Positions 11,153-21,689 of a stretch of DNA of 35,512 bases are shown here, in pieces. The notes under the pieces are model-generated. The model had not been told where the DNA came from. It saw only the letters and a list, made by a program, of their open reading frames with translations, and ran no database searches. The first letter of the stretch is position 1, and each line of letters opens with the position of its first letter. The position numbers and the translations under genes were made by a program. The stretch lies in NCBI GenBank assembly GCA_030265145.1, contig JARBES010000125.1, forward strand, positions 15,358,575-15,394,086, written 5' to 3'. The stretch comes from Strongylocentrotus pallidus. Taxonomy: Eukaryota; Echinodermata; Echinoidea; Camarodonta; Strongylocentrotidae.

Positions 11153-11413
11153 AGGGTGTTTCACAAAGACTAAGATCGACTTTAAGTTGGAATTAACTAT
11201 GGCAAGCTGTTCATGCCATTGGTCGCTCTCACCATTGGTCTCTCAATAATGATCTTTTAGATAACATTTTTTCTTCAATAATGAACTATCAAAAAATGTG
11301 AATTCTGTAGATTTGTGACAATGATTTGTACGTCTATTGAGAGACCAATGCCAGTAAATGGTGAGAGCAAACAGTGGTATGAACGGCCTGCCATAGTTAA
11401 GTCCAACTTAAAG
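11153..11413. mobile_element. Harbinger-like fold-back MITE cut by the first gap
   Basis: It starts AGGGTGTTTCACAAAG after CAG. The arm TTGGAATTAACTATGGCAAG and ACCATTGGTCTCTCAAT is mirrored at 11335-11413 by ATTGAGAGACCAATG and GCCATAGTTAAGTCCAACTT. The outer right end is lost in the gap. Contig 2 has the empty site with a single CAG (about 20185-20192). Its long hairpin may explain why the contig ends here. Confidence 0.75.
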
Positions 11414-11513
11414 NNNNNNNNNNNNNNNNNNNNNNNNNNNNNNNNNNNNNNNNNNNNNNNNNNNNNNNNNNNNNNNNNNNNNNNNNNNNNNNNNNNNNNN
11501 NNNNNNNNNNNNN
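11414..11513. other. Assembly gap, exactly 100 N
   Basis: A run of 100 N, the usual placeholder for a join of unknown size. It separates contig 1 from contig 2. Sequence to its right restarts at a point equivalent to about 767 of contig 1. Confidence 0.99.
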
Positions 11514-11554
11514 CATGTTCATAGTGTGTAGGACTTTCTTCCAGAAACAGAAAA

Positions 11555-11644
11555 AGATGATGATGATGATGGTGATGATGATGATGATGAATGATGATGA
11601 ATGATGATAATGATGATGATGATGAAGGTGATGATGTTGATGAA

Positions 11645-11686
<42 letters not shown>

Positions 11687-11710
11687 AACGAAGAAGAAGA
11701 AGAAGAAGAA

Positions 11711-11743
<33 letters not shown>

Positions 11744-11840
11744 AACGAAGAAGAAGAAGAAGAAGATGATGATGGTGATGAGGATGATGATGATGATGAT
11801 AAGATGATAACGAAGAAGAATAAGAAGAAGATGATGATGA
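11555..11840. repeat. (GAT)n/(GAA)n microsatellite, contig 2 copy
   Basis: GAT repeats with two embedded GAAGAA blocks after GATAAC. Same place in the last intron of the plus-strand gene as 796-1035, with a different internal structure. Confidence 0.9.
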
Positions 11841-11899
11841 TAGAAATTATAAAAAAAGATCAAATTAAATGGAATTTCTTTCATTCTTTTGTCTTGTAG

Positions 11900-11960
11900 G
11901 ATGGAGCTATTCAAATCCATCTTTGGGCAGAGTATTGCAGAGGAGGAAACAGCAAGATAG
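11900..11960 (+). CDS. Terminal exon of the unidentified plus-strand gene (contig 2)
   Basis: After the acceptor TTGTCTTGTAG it reads MELFKSIFGQSIAEEETAR and stops at TAG. It is the counterpart of 1093-1153, with one conservative change. The partner penultimate exon (542-613) lies outside the sequence covered by contig 2. Confidence 0.65.
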
Positions 11961-13938
11961 CACAAAACATCTCATGGACTATTATCCTTTGCAGGAGAGA
12001 GATAAATAACTATGAAGATGGACAGAGCGCAGCATAGATAACACATAAACATTTCATTGATTGTTATCTTTAAGTTGAGAGAGATGAATAACTATGAAGA
12101 TGGCAACTCTTACAGCTGACAACTCTTACAGCTGACAGTGTGTTCAAGCTTCCAATATTCTGTGAAAATACATGTACAGTGTATTCTCCTCTCAGATTGC
12201 ATACCGATGTCAAAGTATTATAGATTGGTAAACAAAGGCTCTGGCAAATATACTGTCCCTTCAAGGAACGATTCCATTATCGCTACACGAACTCTACCTT
12301 CATGAAAGGAATTACACAGCCATCCATAGTCTACTGTGGGTTGCAGAATTACACACACATGAGCTGTGTGGAGATTGTATGAAAGAACTGTTATAATTCG
12401 GCATAAAATTAATTGTTCTGTCATTTTGGTATATTAAATCTTACTTCTGTTCCTTTTTTTCATAATGCTGATGCTTTTATTTTATGTGTTCTTTTCTTCT
12501 TTTTTCTTCTTTTTTTTTCACACAAGTGCGCCTTGAGCACTTAATATTCAGTTGATTTGGCACCTTACAAATCTCATATGATATTATCATCATGACATGA
12601 TGTATGTTCTATATTCACTTACCAAAGTCCCTTGGAATTAATTTGAATAAAAATATTTCCCTGAAGAAAAAAAATGAGGTAGCTTGTTATTTTCATCAAT
12701 TACTTGTCTGCAGTTGTGCATGGGAGGAGAAAAGTGAACTCTAGTCTTTACCATCAACTAATGAGAAGAGCCTCCTTTCTTGTGGTCATCCCAAGGCATA
12801 AGTTAATGGTTTTTTTCTGTTATTGTATTTATTTATATTGTACTTCGTTTTCTTGCATTCTTTGTTATTGTTATACTCCCAAATGTTCCTGGAAATGAAA
12901 TAAAATGAAGAAACAAATTGTAATCCTCAAATTTGTTCTTACTGGTAAATTAGGATGCAGGAACAGCGCTGTACCTACATCCTTGTTCTCTTTATGATGG
13001 GTTTTTAAAGACGCATTGTAGTACCCAGTAGCAGGTGCTGTCATGCACCAGGATTAGCCTTCAGTTTGATGACCAACAGGCATTGTGCAATGCTCTGTAT
13101 TTTCCACCCATCCCCCCATATGGAAAAGTCATTATCTTACATTATCACCCGAAGACTCTGCAAGAGACTCTAGGGTATTTCTTGATGGGACTACGGTTCA
13201 CTGTGTGCGAGACGTGTACACCCATTAATGGTATTTCCATCAAGTCTGGTGTCAGCGAATTGTTACCGTTTGCACATGGAAACTGACTACCATCTCCCTT
13301 TAATGCAAGTATTGTGACTTTTCTAGTTTCCTAAACAAACAAGTGTCTCCATTCAACGTCCTTTGACTTCTAACAATGTTGTCATATGTTATGACGAAAA
13401 GACATCATGCCATTAACAAGTGGCAGTTCCCATGCAGAAATTGAATAAATTGTACTTGTATTTTATCATCTATTTAAACTTTTCTCATTGCCTGTTTCAT
13501 TGTCTGAAAAGTGTCTTATGTTTTTTGGACTGAATGTACTAAATTCCAATTAAGCTAAAGCCAGAGACCATAACATTTATTTCTAAATCTATAATGTATT
13601 TGCTAGTTTCTTTCAATGTTCTTCTTTCAATACTCCTTTAACACATTGTCCAGTAGTCTATAAAAAATTCTGTAAACGTAGATAACTGGTTTTGTTAAAA
13701 AATAATTAAAAATAATGTTTAATAGATAACTCAATAACCCCTTGAGTAGCACTGAGTTTTCAAACGCATATTGGAAGAAAACAAATCTCAGAGAAGACAA
13801 ATCGTGATGTTTTCTGTTTTTATTTTGAATGAAAGAATTTATCAATTCTTAGCCTGTAGATAATTTCTGATTCTTGGGCATCGATTGTCGCCCTTGGCAC
13901 AGAGGAGCAAATAGATTTCTTTCCCCAATTTAACTCTA

Positions 13939-14243
13939 TAGGTATGTCGTCATCAGCTCGAGATTACCAAATAGCCCACTATTTCTGATTTGGGAAATAA
14001 TCCTGAAGTTACAAATTGCGTTTGCATCAGCTTGAGACTCGACCTTGAAACTCGAGGTCGAGAAATTGGCTACTAGTGCAAGGCTTCAGGATGGTAAAGA
14101 CGCACCGGACAAATAGCGGGATATTTTGCAAACTAGCCCAAGATATCTCGACCAAATATTCCACTAATTGCAACTGTAGGCTGATCAGGATAGTTAAAAT
14201 AGCGGGATATGTGGTAATCTCGAGCTGATGAGGACAGGCCTGT
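13939..14243. mobile_element. MITE of the 1869-2189 family (contig 2 only)
   Basis: The left end TCGTCATCAGCTCGAGATTACC is mirrored by GGTAATCTCGAGCTGATGAG, followed by GACAGGCCT. The inside has AATAGCGGGATATTTTGCAA blocks as in the first member. Contig 1 reads straight through at about 3075-3085, so this is an insertion relative to it. Confidence 0.7.
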
Positions 14244-16565
14244 TGGTGACAATCCTTACACATTTTGTGGTTCGGCTCAGGATAATCATACATAAAACTT
14301 CAATCATGATACATACACAACAGAAACATGTAAGTATACATCATGTACTGAATTTATTTATAGTGATTAAAATTGTTCACATCTTCACAAGATGCAATTG
14401 GTATACATCGTTTTATTTGACCAATTTACAATGACACTTGTGTACTGTCTCATAGTGAATGATAAGTAGAACGTTACAAACACATTTTTAAATGGTACAT
14501 GTATATGCCGTGTTTTCTTAATCGATTCTCAAGCCTAGTTTACACATGATGGAGTAAAAGACCTTTTTCAGATATGACGCATCCAAACCATGTTTGTTTT
14601 AATGACGTAAAGTGTAATACACATTTCACTCTTCTGCATCTTATTGAACACAGAGCTCGTCGGATATGCACAAGTTTCACGGGAATTTCTAATTAAATGT
14701 TCATATTTTGTTGAAGGAAGGCAAGAACATTTCACCAACAAAACAAAAACACAGCATAATGATATAACATGGAACTGACTGTCAATTGATATTGCTTTCA
14801 AAATTACAAATATGCATGAAATGAGATTAAACAATTTAATATTGAGTAGGAACAATCATTTAAACATTTAAAGACAAATTAACAGAAAAATTAACAGAAA
14901 AAGTAAAACAAGAATAACAGACTTTTCTGTTATTACACATAGGTTCTAACTTTGATTACAGCAGGTTTCTGTATAGGTATCACATTTCTGTCTTTAGAGC
15001 TCAGTGAATACATAAAAGTCCTTTGTTGGGTGCAGTTGCCATTCATGTACAGGTTAAAATATCATGGAGGCTTTTTTGCGGCAGTTTACTGCGCCGATTC
15101 AGACCACTTGAACTGTACAACAATTTTCAGTCGAACCTTATCGTTTTGTTTAATTAACAGTTTTCTTTAATACAGATTCCAGTTAGAAATAAATGCATCA
15201 AGGGAGAAAACCAGTCTTAAAAGACAGGCAGTCTCAAAAGCAGGTTTGACTGTATATGCTATTTTCTGTATTGTGTTCTTATACAGAATATATAGTTTGT
15301 GCTAAAGAAACAAAAATAGATAACATGAACTTTATATTTTTCCTAGCGATTTCAGATGCATTACTGCATAACTGAATAGTTTTTACTGGCCAATATTACT
15401 ATCTGTGAAGGTAGACCTATTAAGATATGAATATTTATGTTGTATTGGGTAAACAGAAAAAATAAAACGAAAATGCTATTCTGCTATACATGCATGTACG
15501 CTATAAACAAAAGTTGATCGCTTGACAAACTACATTTACATTGTATAAACACTTTAACAAATCATAGTAAATACAATACGATTGGAGAGTGTGGAATAAA
15601 ATCTCTATAACTAAAATATTCATATTCAATAGAAAATTTACTTAAGTGCACGATTCATTGCAGAAAACATATCTATGAAAACAATTGCACAAGAATGTTG
15701 GAATGATTCCAAATTAAAGAAAAAGTGAGGAAAAAGAAATAATTTTGTGGTGATTGTATACATGACTTACTGTGCCAGTTGTCAAAAATATATATATTCT
15801 CAATCAAAATAACTATAAAATTATGAGTAGTACCAGGTTTATAAATGAAGCTGGAGTTTGCAAATTGTAAACTGAACGTTACAAACTTATGTTTGAGCTG
15901 TAGGCCACTTTACTTCATAATGTTTCTTGAGCTACATTTTGAAATGAGGATAGTTTTTTGTTTGTTTAATGTCTTGAGGAGCAAAGTCTGTACACTATGT
16001 GTGTATCACTAATTTATTCTTAACTTTTAATTGTGCCTTAATAAAAAGGGCATCGTTGCATGAAACCATCATAATAAGTATAAGTTTACAGACATCTCAT
16101 TGAAATATGTGTTAAGTTTTTTCCCAACATTTATATAGGGAAAAAGGCAGCCATGTCAAAATAGCGTTTATTTGTTAACAGAATAATAATTACATGTTGT
16201 TGTTGTTATTGAACTAGAAAATAAATCAGACCATTAGAATAGTAGGTAGGTTTGAATATATGAGGCATCAATTCTTTCTTCAAACTCATCCTAATTCAAC
16301 AAACTCAATGTTGCCAATTCAAAGAAACACCTATCAAACATATAACTCTCTAGCACCTTGTAAATCTTCCCCTAAAAAGCTTTAATACAAATAAAAATAC
16401 AATAGGAACAAATCATATGGAGAACTTTCACAACAGGAGGTTTAAGTAAACTACATACCAAGCGGCTTACATAAAATCATCGGGTCATCGCAGTGAGTCA
16501 GAAGGGGTTTACTTCACAAACATTATCCCCGACCTACATGTATTAATATTGTGAAAACATTCCCC

Positions 16566-16651
16566 TTTTGTCACGAAATGTTGGGATAATGCTTGTGAAG
16601 TAAAGTAACTCTTCTTATCTACAAGCATTATCCCAACATTTCGTGACAAAA
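16566..16651. repeat. Perfect 31-bp inverted repeat with a 24-base loop (contig 2 only)
   Basis: Arm 16566-16596 (TTTTGTCACGAAATGTTGGG...) is the exact reverse complement of 16621-16651. The left arm is ordinary sequence shared with contig 1 (about 5740-5760). The right arm is new and stands where contig 1 has roughly 500 bp (about 5770-6260). Confidence 0.9.
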
Positions 16652-16778
16652 TTTGTAAAGCCATGATATACAAAGTTTGTCTAAAGGATATAGAAAGTGA
16701 ATTAGTTAGAACTATTGATTTAAGAGATTATATTCACATAATTTTACAACAGCTTCAAAAAGACATAAAGAGCGTCTG

Positions 16779-16900
16779 GGCCTGTCTTATAAAGAATTAC
16801 AATTGATCCAAATCAATGGTAAGTCCTCCAATCAATCGCAACTTTGCAGTCTCCTATCTTTTATGTATATAGTTGCGACAACTCTTTAAAAGACGGGGCC
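16779..16900. mobile_element. Second MITE type at the same site as 6387-6533, CWG target
   Basis: It starts GGCCTGTCTTATAAAGAAT and ends CTCTTTAAAAGACGGGGCC, with CTG on the left and CAG on the right. The inside (GATTGATCC-type and AGTTGCGACAA) is unlike the 6387 element. The flanks AGCGTCTG and GGCCT...GGAAGGCTTGGAGAAGGG match those in contig 1, so two different elements occupy one site in the two copies. Confidence 0.7.
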
Positions 16901-17205
16901 CAGGCCTAAGCCAGGCAGATGCTAAGGTCCGGAAGGCTTGGAGAAGGGCCACGAGGGACATTAAAGGTCTAACCCCCTCGCATAGGAAACACGGATGCTA
17001 CACAAATCTATGGCTTATGAAAAAGTACCAAAGTTGATGTCACTTAGTTGTTTCTGGTAAGCCTTGCGTTAGCTAAACTTCTCAATCTACACAGTTGCCC
17101 CTGTAGCAGTTGGGTTGCTAAACATGATGTCATGATGTATGGTTTTGTTTTACCATCAATGTGTATTTCAAATAGATTTCAACAGATGTAATGGTCATCT
17201 GTAGC

Positions 17206-18012
17206 TTATGGAGAACTACTGAAGCTGACGTCACTTAGTTGTCTTTGGAAAACCTTGCGCTGTCTAAAACTCTCGATTAGTCCCGAGACTTGTACAGGTT
17301 TCTCAAAAAACTTCACCAACGCTGACTCGTTCAGCATTGAAGCCAGGAACTGTTCAAATGCAATGGCCCACTCATTTTCCACCAGCTTAGGCAGTTCTGT
17401 AGGAAGCGTATCTGGCCTTGTTAGTGCTGAGGCATTGTGGTGTGGTTGTGCTGTGTGGCTTGGGGTATTGGGGCTAGACTCTTTCCCAGTCACTACGGCA
17501 GGATCCGAATCACAGTGTTTATTTACAGCACCAGGATCCCTACTGCTAGACTCGTCACCAGGCTCTTCAATGGACACAGCCTTCATCGCATCCGTCAAAC
17601 CCCCATCTCCATCACCACCGGTCACACAACCCCTGGCCGAGAGACTACCATCATCAACACCTTCATCTGCTTCCCTCCTAGACTCCTCCCCAGTCTCTTC
17701 AACACGCACACCACCACCAGAAGACTCCTCCCCAGGCTTTTCCATGCCATCACCACCTTGAGTTTCACCGCCCGTCGCAGCTGCCCCTATGCAATCCTCA
17801 TGCACCTCCTCACCGAATGAAGCACTCGACGTCGAGGGCTCACTCCAGGTCTTGGCTGGAGACGACTGGCTGCGCTTGTAGAATCTCTTGCCCACCTCCC
17901 CGAGCTCGAAGAGGAGGGTCCCAACGGTCGCTAGGGAACGGTAGAGCTCCTGCTCCTCGGGATGGTCTACGAACATGTCGTAGAGGCTCTTCAGGAGCTG
18001 GATGAATTGCTC
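17206..18012 (-). CDS. TBC1D9: TBC1D9-like last exon F (contig 2 copy)
   Basis: 268 codons plus stop. The acceptor CCATTCAG is followed by EQFIQLLKSLYDMFVDHPEE. It has the same layout as 7172-7975: a conserved helical start, an acidic Gly/Ser/Glu linker and the conserved C-terminal WAIAFEQFLASMLNES block. The first 70 or so residues and the last 70 or so are nearly identical in the two copies. Almost all replacements and small in-frame length changes fall in the linker. Both copies are open, which argues that neither is a pseudogene. Confidence 0.93.
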   Translation of the reverse strand, partial: EQFIQLLKSLYDMFVDHPEEQELYRSLATVGTLLFELGEVGKRFYKRSQSSPAKTWSEPSTSSASFGEEVHEDCIGAAATGGETQGGDGMEKPGEESSGGGVRVEETGEESRREADEGVDDGSLSARGCVTGGDGDGGLTDAMKAVSIEEPGDESSSRDPGAVNKHCDSDPAVVTGKESSPNTPSHTAQPHHNASALTRPDTLPTELPKLVENEWAIAFEQFLASMLNESALVKFFEKPVQVSGLIESFRQRKVFQRQLSDVSFSSSP

Positions 18013-18439
18013 CTGAATGGGTGCAAAAAGAATGACATAATCCAGCATTTAGATTAAAGGTAATCTTTAGCTCTGGTATGGGCATCGTATGTCAAGAGAC
18101 TTTGGCTATAATTCATTCTGGATTGTTTATCCTGCAGAAGATTGATTGTTGGAACCAGTAAAATAATAAAGATTGCAAAAACTTGCTGGAAATCATCTTC
18201 AATATAAACCACAACTTTCTTTCCTTTAAAGACTGTATCTCCAATTTTCATTTGACAGGGAAATACTTTGATTGGTGTTTTTTCTTAATAATTCTTATAA
18301 TAGGTCCATTTATACAGCTACTACATGTATATGATAAACTTTACTGTGCTAAATACAAAGTATCATATCATTATCCTGCTGTAGCTAAGCCGCGATAATA
18401 AAGCATTCAAGGAATTTCTTATCTTTATGTACTGTAACA

Positions 18440-18722
18440 TTTGTTATGGTCCAGTGGATAAATCTCCTGACTGTGAACTCTAAGGTACAGAGTTTGAATC
18501 CCTGTCGCAGCACCATCATCCTTTGGCATGACATTAATCTACAATTGCCACACTCCACACAAGTGATGTAAATGGGTACCTGGCAGGAATTATTTCCTTG
18601 AAATGCTTGAGCACTGTAAAGGCAGCTGTGCTAAAGCTAGGGTAATGATAATGGAGTGCCTGGAGTGGCAATGTGCCAGACATGAGCGCTTTACAAGTCT
18701 CCACTATATTATTAATATTTCT
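18440..18722 (+). mobile_element. tRNA-derived SINE (contig 2 only)
   Basis: The tRNA-like head has an A box TGGTCCAGTGG (18447-18457) and a B box-like AGTTTGAATCC (18491-18501). A body with TGGGTACCTGGCAGGAATTA and a tail GAGCGCTTTACAAGTC...ATTATTAATATT follow. Contig 1 lacks it between its F' and E' exons. Confidence 0.7.
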
Positions 18723-18788
18723 GTTCTATGACTCTTTAGCTTTACTCTCCATCAAGAATATTAAATCAAATTGATGTTCTTTTCTCAC

Positions 18789-18880
18789 CTGATTCATGCG
18801 AGGTAGATGTTTGAAACTCTTTCTTCTTTCCTCCGCCTCCTTCTCCAACTGCCATTTCTTGAGGTAAAACTGGTAACCCT
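18789..18880 (-). CDS. TBC1D9: TBC1D9-like exon E (contig 2)
   Basis: 92 bp, acceptor CAGCTGTAG and donor GTGAGAAA. It encodes the completion of a Gln codon, then GYQFYLKKWQLEKEAEERRK and SFKHLPRMNQ. It is almost identical to 8929-9020. No partial second copy is found beside it, unlike contig 1. Confidence 0.9.
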
Positions 18881-18924
18881 CTACAGCTGTCGGTCAAAAA
18901 CATGGATTATCCAATCAAAATTAA

Positions 18925-19287
18925 AGTGACTCTGTAATATTGCCTCAGATTCTGAAACAAAATCCTGGATTTACCTCATGCTGCAATGATAATTATAAAC
19001 CTTTAGGTCAGTCAGGAATCCCATGACTTTTACAAGCCGATAGCCAATCTGGTTATCAAGATATTTATGATTGGAAATCAAAACTTAATTTTTTGTTTTC
19101 CGAAACGGTTTTTATAACATTACAGTCTATTGGGGAAAAGGAGTACCGTATGGTAAAACCGGTCACTCACAGATTTTTTTTCTTTTTAGAGGCACTTCAT
19201 GATCGCGCCATTCTTTTTAGGGCTTCAATATTACACCATATCACAGACACTGAGAACACGTAGATTTAACATTGTTAAACGTTGCCT
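18925..19287. mobile_element. MITE with TTAA target duplication (contig 2 only)
   Basis: TTAA at 18921-18924 and 19288-19291 flank a 363-bp element with weak inverted ends (AGTGACTCTGTAAT / AACGTTGCCT). Most of it matches 32881-33368 in the opposite orientation, for example ATTATAAACCTTTAGGTCAG and TGGTAAAACCGGTCACTCA. A TTAA target suggests a piggyBac- or Kolobok-type source. Contig 1 lacks it. Confidence 0.75.
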
Positions 19288-19348
19288 TTAAGAATCCCCC
19301 AACAGGAGCAAGAGCAAACAATTAAAAGAGACAAAGATAAATTCTCAC

Positions 19349-19547
19349 GTTTCTGTGTCTCCTTCACGGATTCACTGCTGATCTTGAGGCTGCTATCGTC
19401 GCTGGCGAACTCAAACACTGTATCCTCGTCGGGCGGAGGCAGGGTGGGGTCGGGGTTCGTCAGGAAGGGATTGGAACGCTTGGAAGGAGAGGTGACTGAT
19501 GATGGTGATCGAGGGCTGGAACCAAGACTAGCATGCTGTGGAGAATC
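19349..19547 (-). CDS. TBC1D9: TBC1D9-like exon D (contig 2)
   Basis: 199 bp, acceptor TCCCCATAG, donor GTGAGAAT. It encodes DSPQHASLGSSPRSPSSVTS, then SKRSNPFLTNPDPTLPPPDE, DTVFEFASDDSSLKISSESV and KETQK, ending phase 1 into exon E. Ser/Pro-rich, probably a flexible linker. Contig 2 carries D, C and the EF-hand exon B together, which fixes the exon order. Confidence 0.9.
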
Positions 19548-19744
19548 CTATGGGGATATAACATTGAGTGGTTGGAAATTAATGCAATAGGAGTGACCTG
19601 AGCTGGCTGAGAAGGATTTTAAATAATTGATTATTTCATTCTTTATAACAGGTTTACTTTTAAAACAATCGATAAACAGGAATTTTATAAGAGACACATG
19701 CATCTCTTTTCTTTGCAGCCAGAAGGGTATTAATATAGTTTAAC

Positions 19745-19950
19745 AAAGAGTTAATGCCCTTCTGGCTAAACGATGTTATGTGATGATGTTTGAGGACTGC
19801 TCAGAAAGCATGTATATGCTTGAAGGTAACCAGAGGAATCGGTAATGAGGATTAAAGCCTTAACAAATGGCACGAGCGCATTGACTTGGTTTTGAACCCG
19901 GGACCTCCCAGTTGCTAGACCACTGCTCTACCACTGAGCCATCACGGAAA
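19745..19950 (-). mobile_element. tRNA-derived SINE of the 29163-29360 family (contig 2)
   Basis: On the minus strand the head reads TGGCTCAGTGGTAGAGCAGT and holds the B box GGTTCAAAACC (19888-19898). The body AGGCTTTAATCCTCATTACC and the AAGCATATACATGCTTTCTG segment match the copy in the exon J-I intron. The contig 1 intron lacks it. Confidence 0.7.
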
Positions 19951-20242
19951 GGAATTTTTTTTACTGATACGTAGTAGAAATATTCTACCAAACCGAAGAG
20001 CTTCCATGCTGTACTTGTCTGACTGCCCGTATCCATATTTTACATACATTTTTCAGATCCCTTCCTTGCTCACGCACAAAGAAAAATAATAATAATAATA
20101 ATAATATTTTGGTACTATTTCCAAGACTTTGTCATGCACATGCACCATGTGTCAATAGTCATTTTATGCCTGCTGTTTTATCCAATCAGAGGTCTGGAAT
20201 CATAACATGTGACCTGCCACCTGATATTGCTCATGTTTCTAC

Positions 20243-20424
20243 CTGAGATTTGGCTGCTCCTGTTGCTGGGACAGCGGTAGAAGATGAAGTTGTGGTAGAT
20301 GTGGTAGATGGTGTTGTGTCCGGTCCGAAGAACTCTGCCGCATCCACAGCTTCATCAGCGTCATCGCCACTCCCCACGTCAACATCGCAGTCGTCTGGTG
20401 AAGGTACGTCCACTGTACTGCACT
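20243..20424 (-). CDS. TBC1D9: TBC1D9-like exon C' (contig 2)
   Basis: 182 bp, phase 1 to phase 0, acceptor TATGTTACAG and donor GTAGAAAC. It encodes ECSTVDVPSPDDCDVDVGSG, an acidic stretch, then DDADEAVDAAEFFGPDTTP, matching family sequence near the end of the EF-hand region (EATQYFFEDITP). A Thr/Ser-rich run and a GAAKSQ end follow. Counterpart at 23323-23504. Confidence 0.88.
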
Positions 20425-20433
20425 CTGTAACAT

Positions 20434-20900
20434 ACAATTCAATTCAATTCAATTCATTTTATTTTCACATTTGTATAAAAAGAATAATCACAATGACAAT
20501 AATATACATTAAAAGAGAAAATAAAAAGTATAAAACAAAAACTAATTCAAATATGGTGGGATTTGCAATGGCCACAGGCTTATCAATGGCATACCCCAAT
20601 ACAAAAAATATGACATGTATATAACTATATATGCATATTAAACAAACAAAAAAACAATGGCATGAACATATTATTCAAAAGGCACAAGGACTAGTAATCA
20701 AATGGGATTCAAACTATAAATGACATTCTAAATGAATTGAAATTAGGCATTGTTGAGATTTTTTTTAATTTTCTTCTAAAAATGGCAAGTAAGGGACAAG
20801 ATTTTGTTTGATTGCTTAGGGAATACCATATATATTCCAGCATATTGAATAGTAGATCTGGAGAATTTATACTTAAAATTAAAAGAAATAATGCATAAAC
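20434..20900 (-). mobile_element. 3' end of a 5'-truncated non-LTR (LINE) element, contig 2
   Basis: On the minus strand it ends in AATAAAATGAATTGAATTG, a (TTGAA)n tail typical of LINE 3' ends. Near its start is a remnant resembling the C-terminal end of a reverse transcriptase reading frame (STIQYAGIYMV, then PKQSNKILSLTCHF). The same insertion is in contig 3 at 23676-23990, so it predates the split of the copies. Confidence 0.55.
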
Positions 20901-21262
20901 AATGTTTCACTTGGGCTCTCTAAAACAGCAGCAGTTAGAGTAGGGAGTAGGTACAATCAACATAATAGCCTAGTACATCTATGGCTATTAAATCATTTGA
21001 GTTGACTCCCTTTCTCACCTGTATGAGTGTAACTTGGGCTTACTACATAATATAATGGAGAAAGTGTAGGGGGCATGTGCAATTAATGGAATATTTTCCT
21101 TAGTATGGCCATTTCATCATCAAAACTTCCTCCCTTCCTTACCTGTATGAGTTTCACTGGGACTCTCTAGGTCTTCTGGTGTTAGGGCAGGGGGTAAGTG
21201 CATCTTATATAAGAGCCTGTGTCTGAGGCTATTACATCATCTTAATGACCTCCCTTCCTTAC
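20900..21262 (-). repeat. Tandem exon B edge copies, contig 2 (two full, one cut)
   Basis: Copies of the 3' part of exon B plus its donor and the start of the next intron. Donor-equivalent boundaries fall at 21143 and 21019, about 120 and 124 bp apart, with a truncated copy at the left end. The nearest copy still spells LPPALTPEDLESPSETHT in frame. Contig 3 has many more units at 24010-25124. Confidence 0.85.
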
Positions 21263-21431
21263 CTGTATGAGTTTCACTGGGACTCTCTAGGTCTTCTGGC
21301 GTTAGGGCAGGGGGTAAGTGCATCTCATATAAGAGCCTGAGCCTGTGGGGCATCTCACCACGGCACATGATTCCCATGCCCCAAGAGAAGTCCCTGAAGT
21401 TGATAAGGCAGTCGTGATCAGGGTCCAAAAC
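21263..21431 (-). CDS. TBC1D9: TBC1D9-like exon B', EF-hand (contig 2)
   Basis: 169 bp, phase 0 to phase 1. It encodes VLDPDHDCLINFRDFSWGMG, then IMCRGEMPHRLRLLYEMHLP and PALTPEDLESPSETHT. The EF-hand loop DPDHDCLINFRD has Asp at positions 1, 3, 5 and 12, so calcium binding is possible. Family members read DENGDSLINFRE here. Acceptor after a T-run, donor GTAAGGAA. Confidence 0.9.
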
Positions 21432-21586
21432 CTTTTTTTTTAAAGAAAAAATAATGAAAAAAATAAAATGATAAAAACACACACACACAACAAAAAGTGA
21501 GGGAAGAGAGATATCACAACATACATTGAAACCACTTTTAATGAGGATCACATATATAGAAAAACATCTTCTTTTTTTAAAATAAA

Positions 21587-21654
21587 TCATTGAAAAATGG
21601 TTTCCCTTGAGTTTTATTTGTCATTGAAAAATGGTTTCCCTTGAGTTTTATTTG
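21587..21654. repeat. Perfect 34-bp direct duplication (contig 2)
   Basis: TCATTGAAAAATGGTTTCCC... occurs twice back to back without a mismatch. Contig 3 has a single diverged version (about 25405-25435). A recent local duplication in the intron between exons A' and B'. Confidence 0.85.
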
Positions 21655-21689
21655 TCATTGAAATCTGTACATAAATACCACCTACTTAG

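Larger units (their letters stand above)
11961..17205. other. Intergenic DNA between the convergent genes, contig 2
   Basis: No convincing exon. It follows contig 1 positions about 1154-7171 block by block, with insertions and deletions. An AATAAA signal is at 13444-13449. A stretch of about 310 bp at 12637-12950 is missing from contig 1. It is T-rich with GGAAATGAAATAAAATGAA near its end, and resembles the 3' tail of a non-LTR element. The part next to 17206 should include the 3' UTR of the TBC1D9-like gene. Confidence 0.5.
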
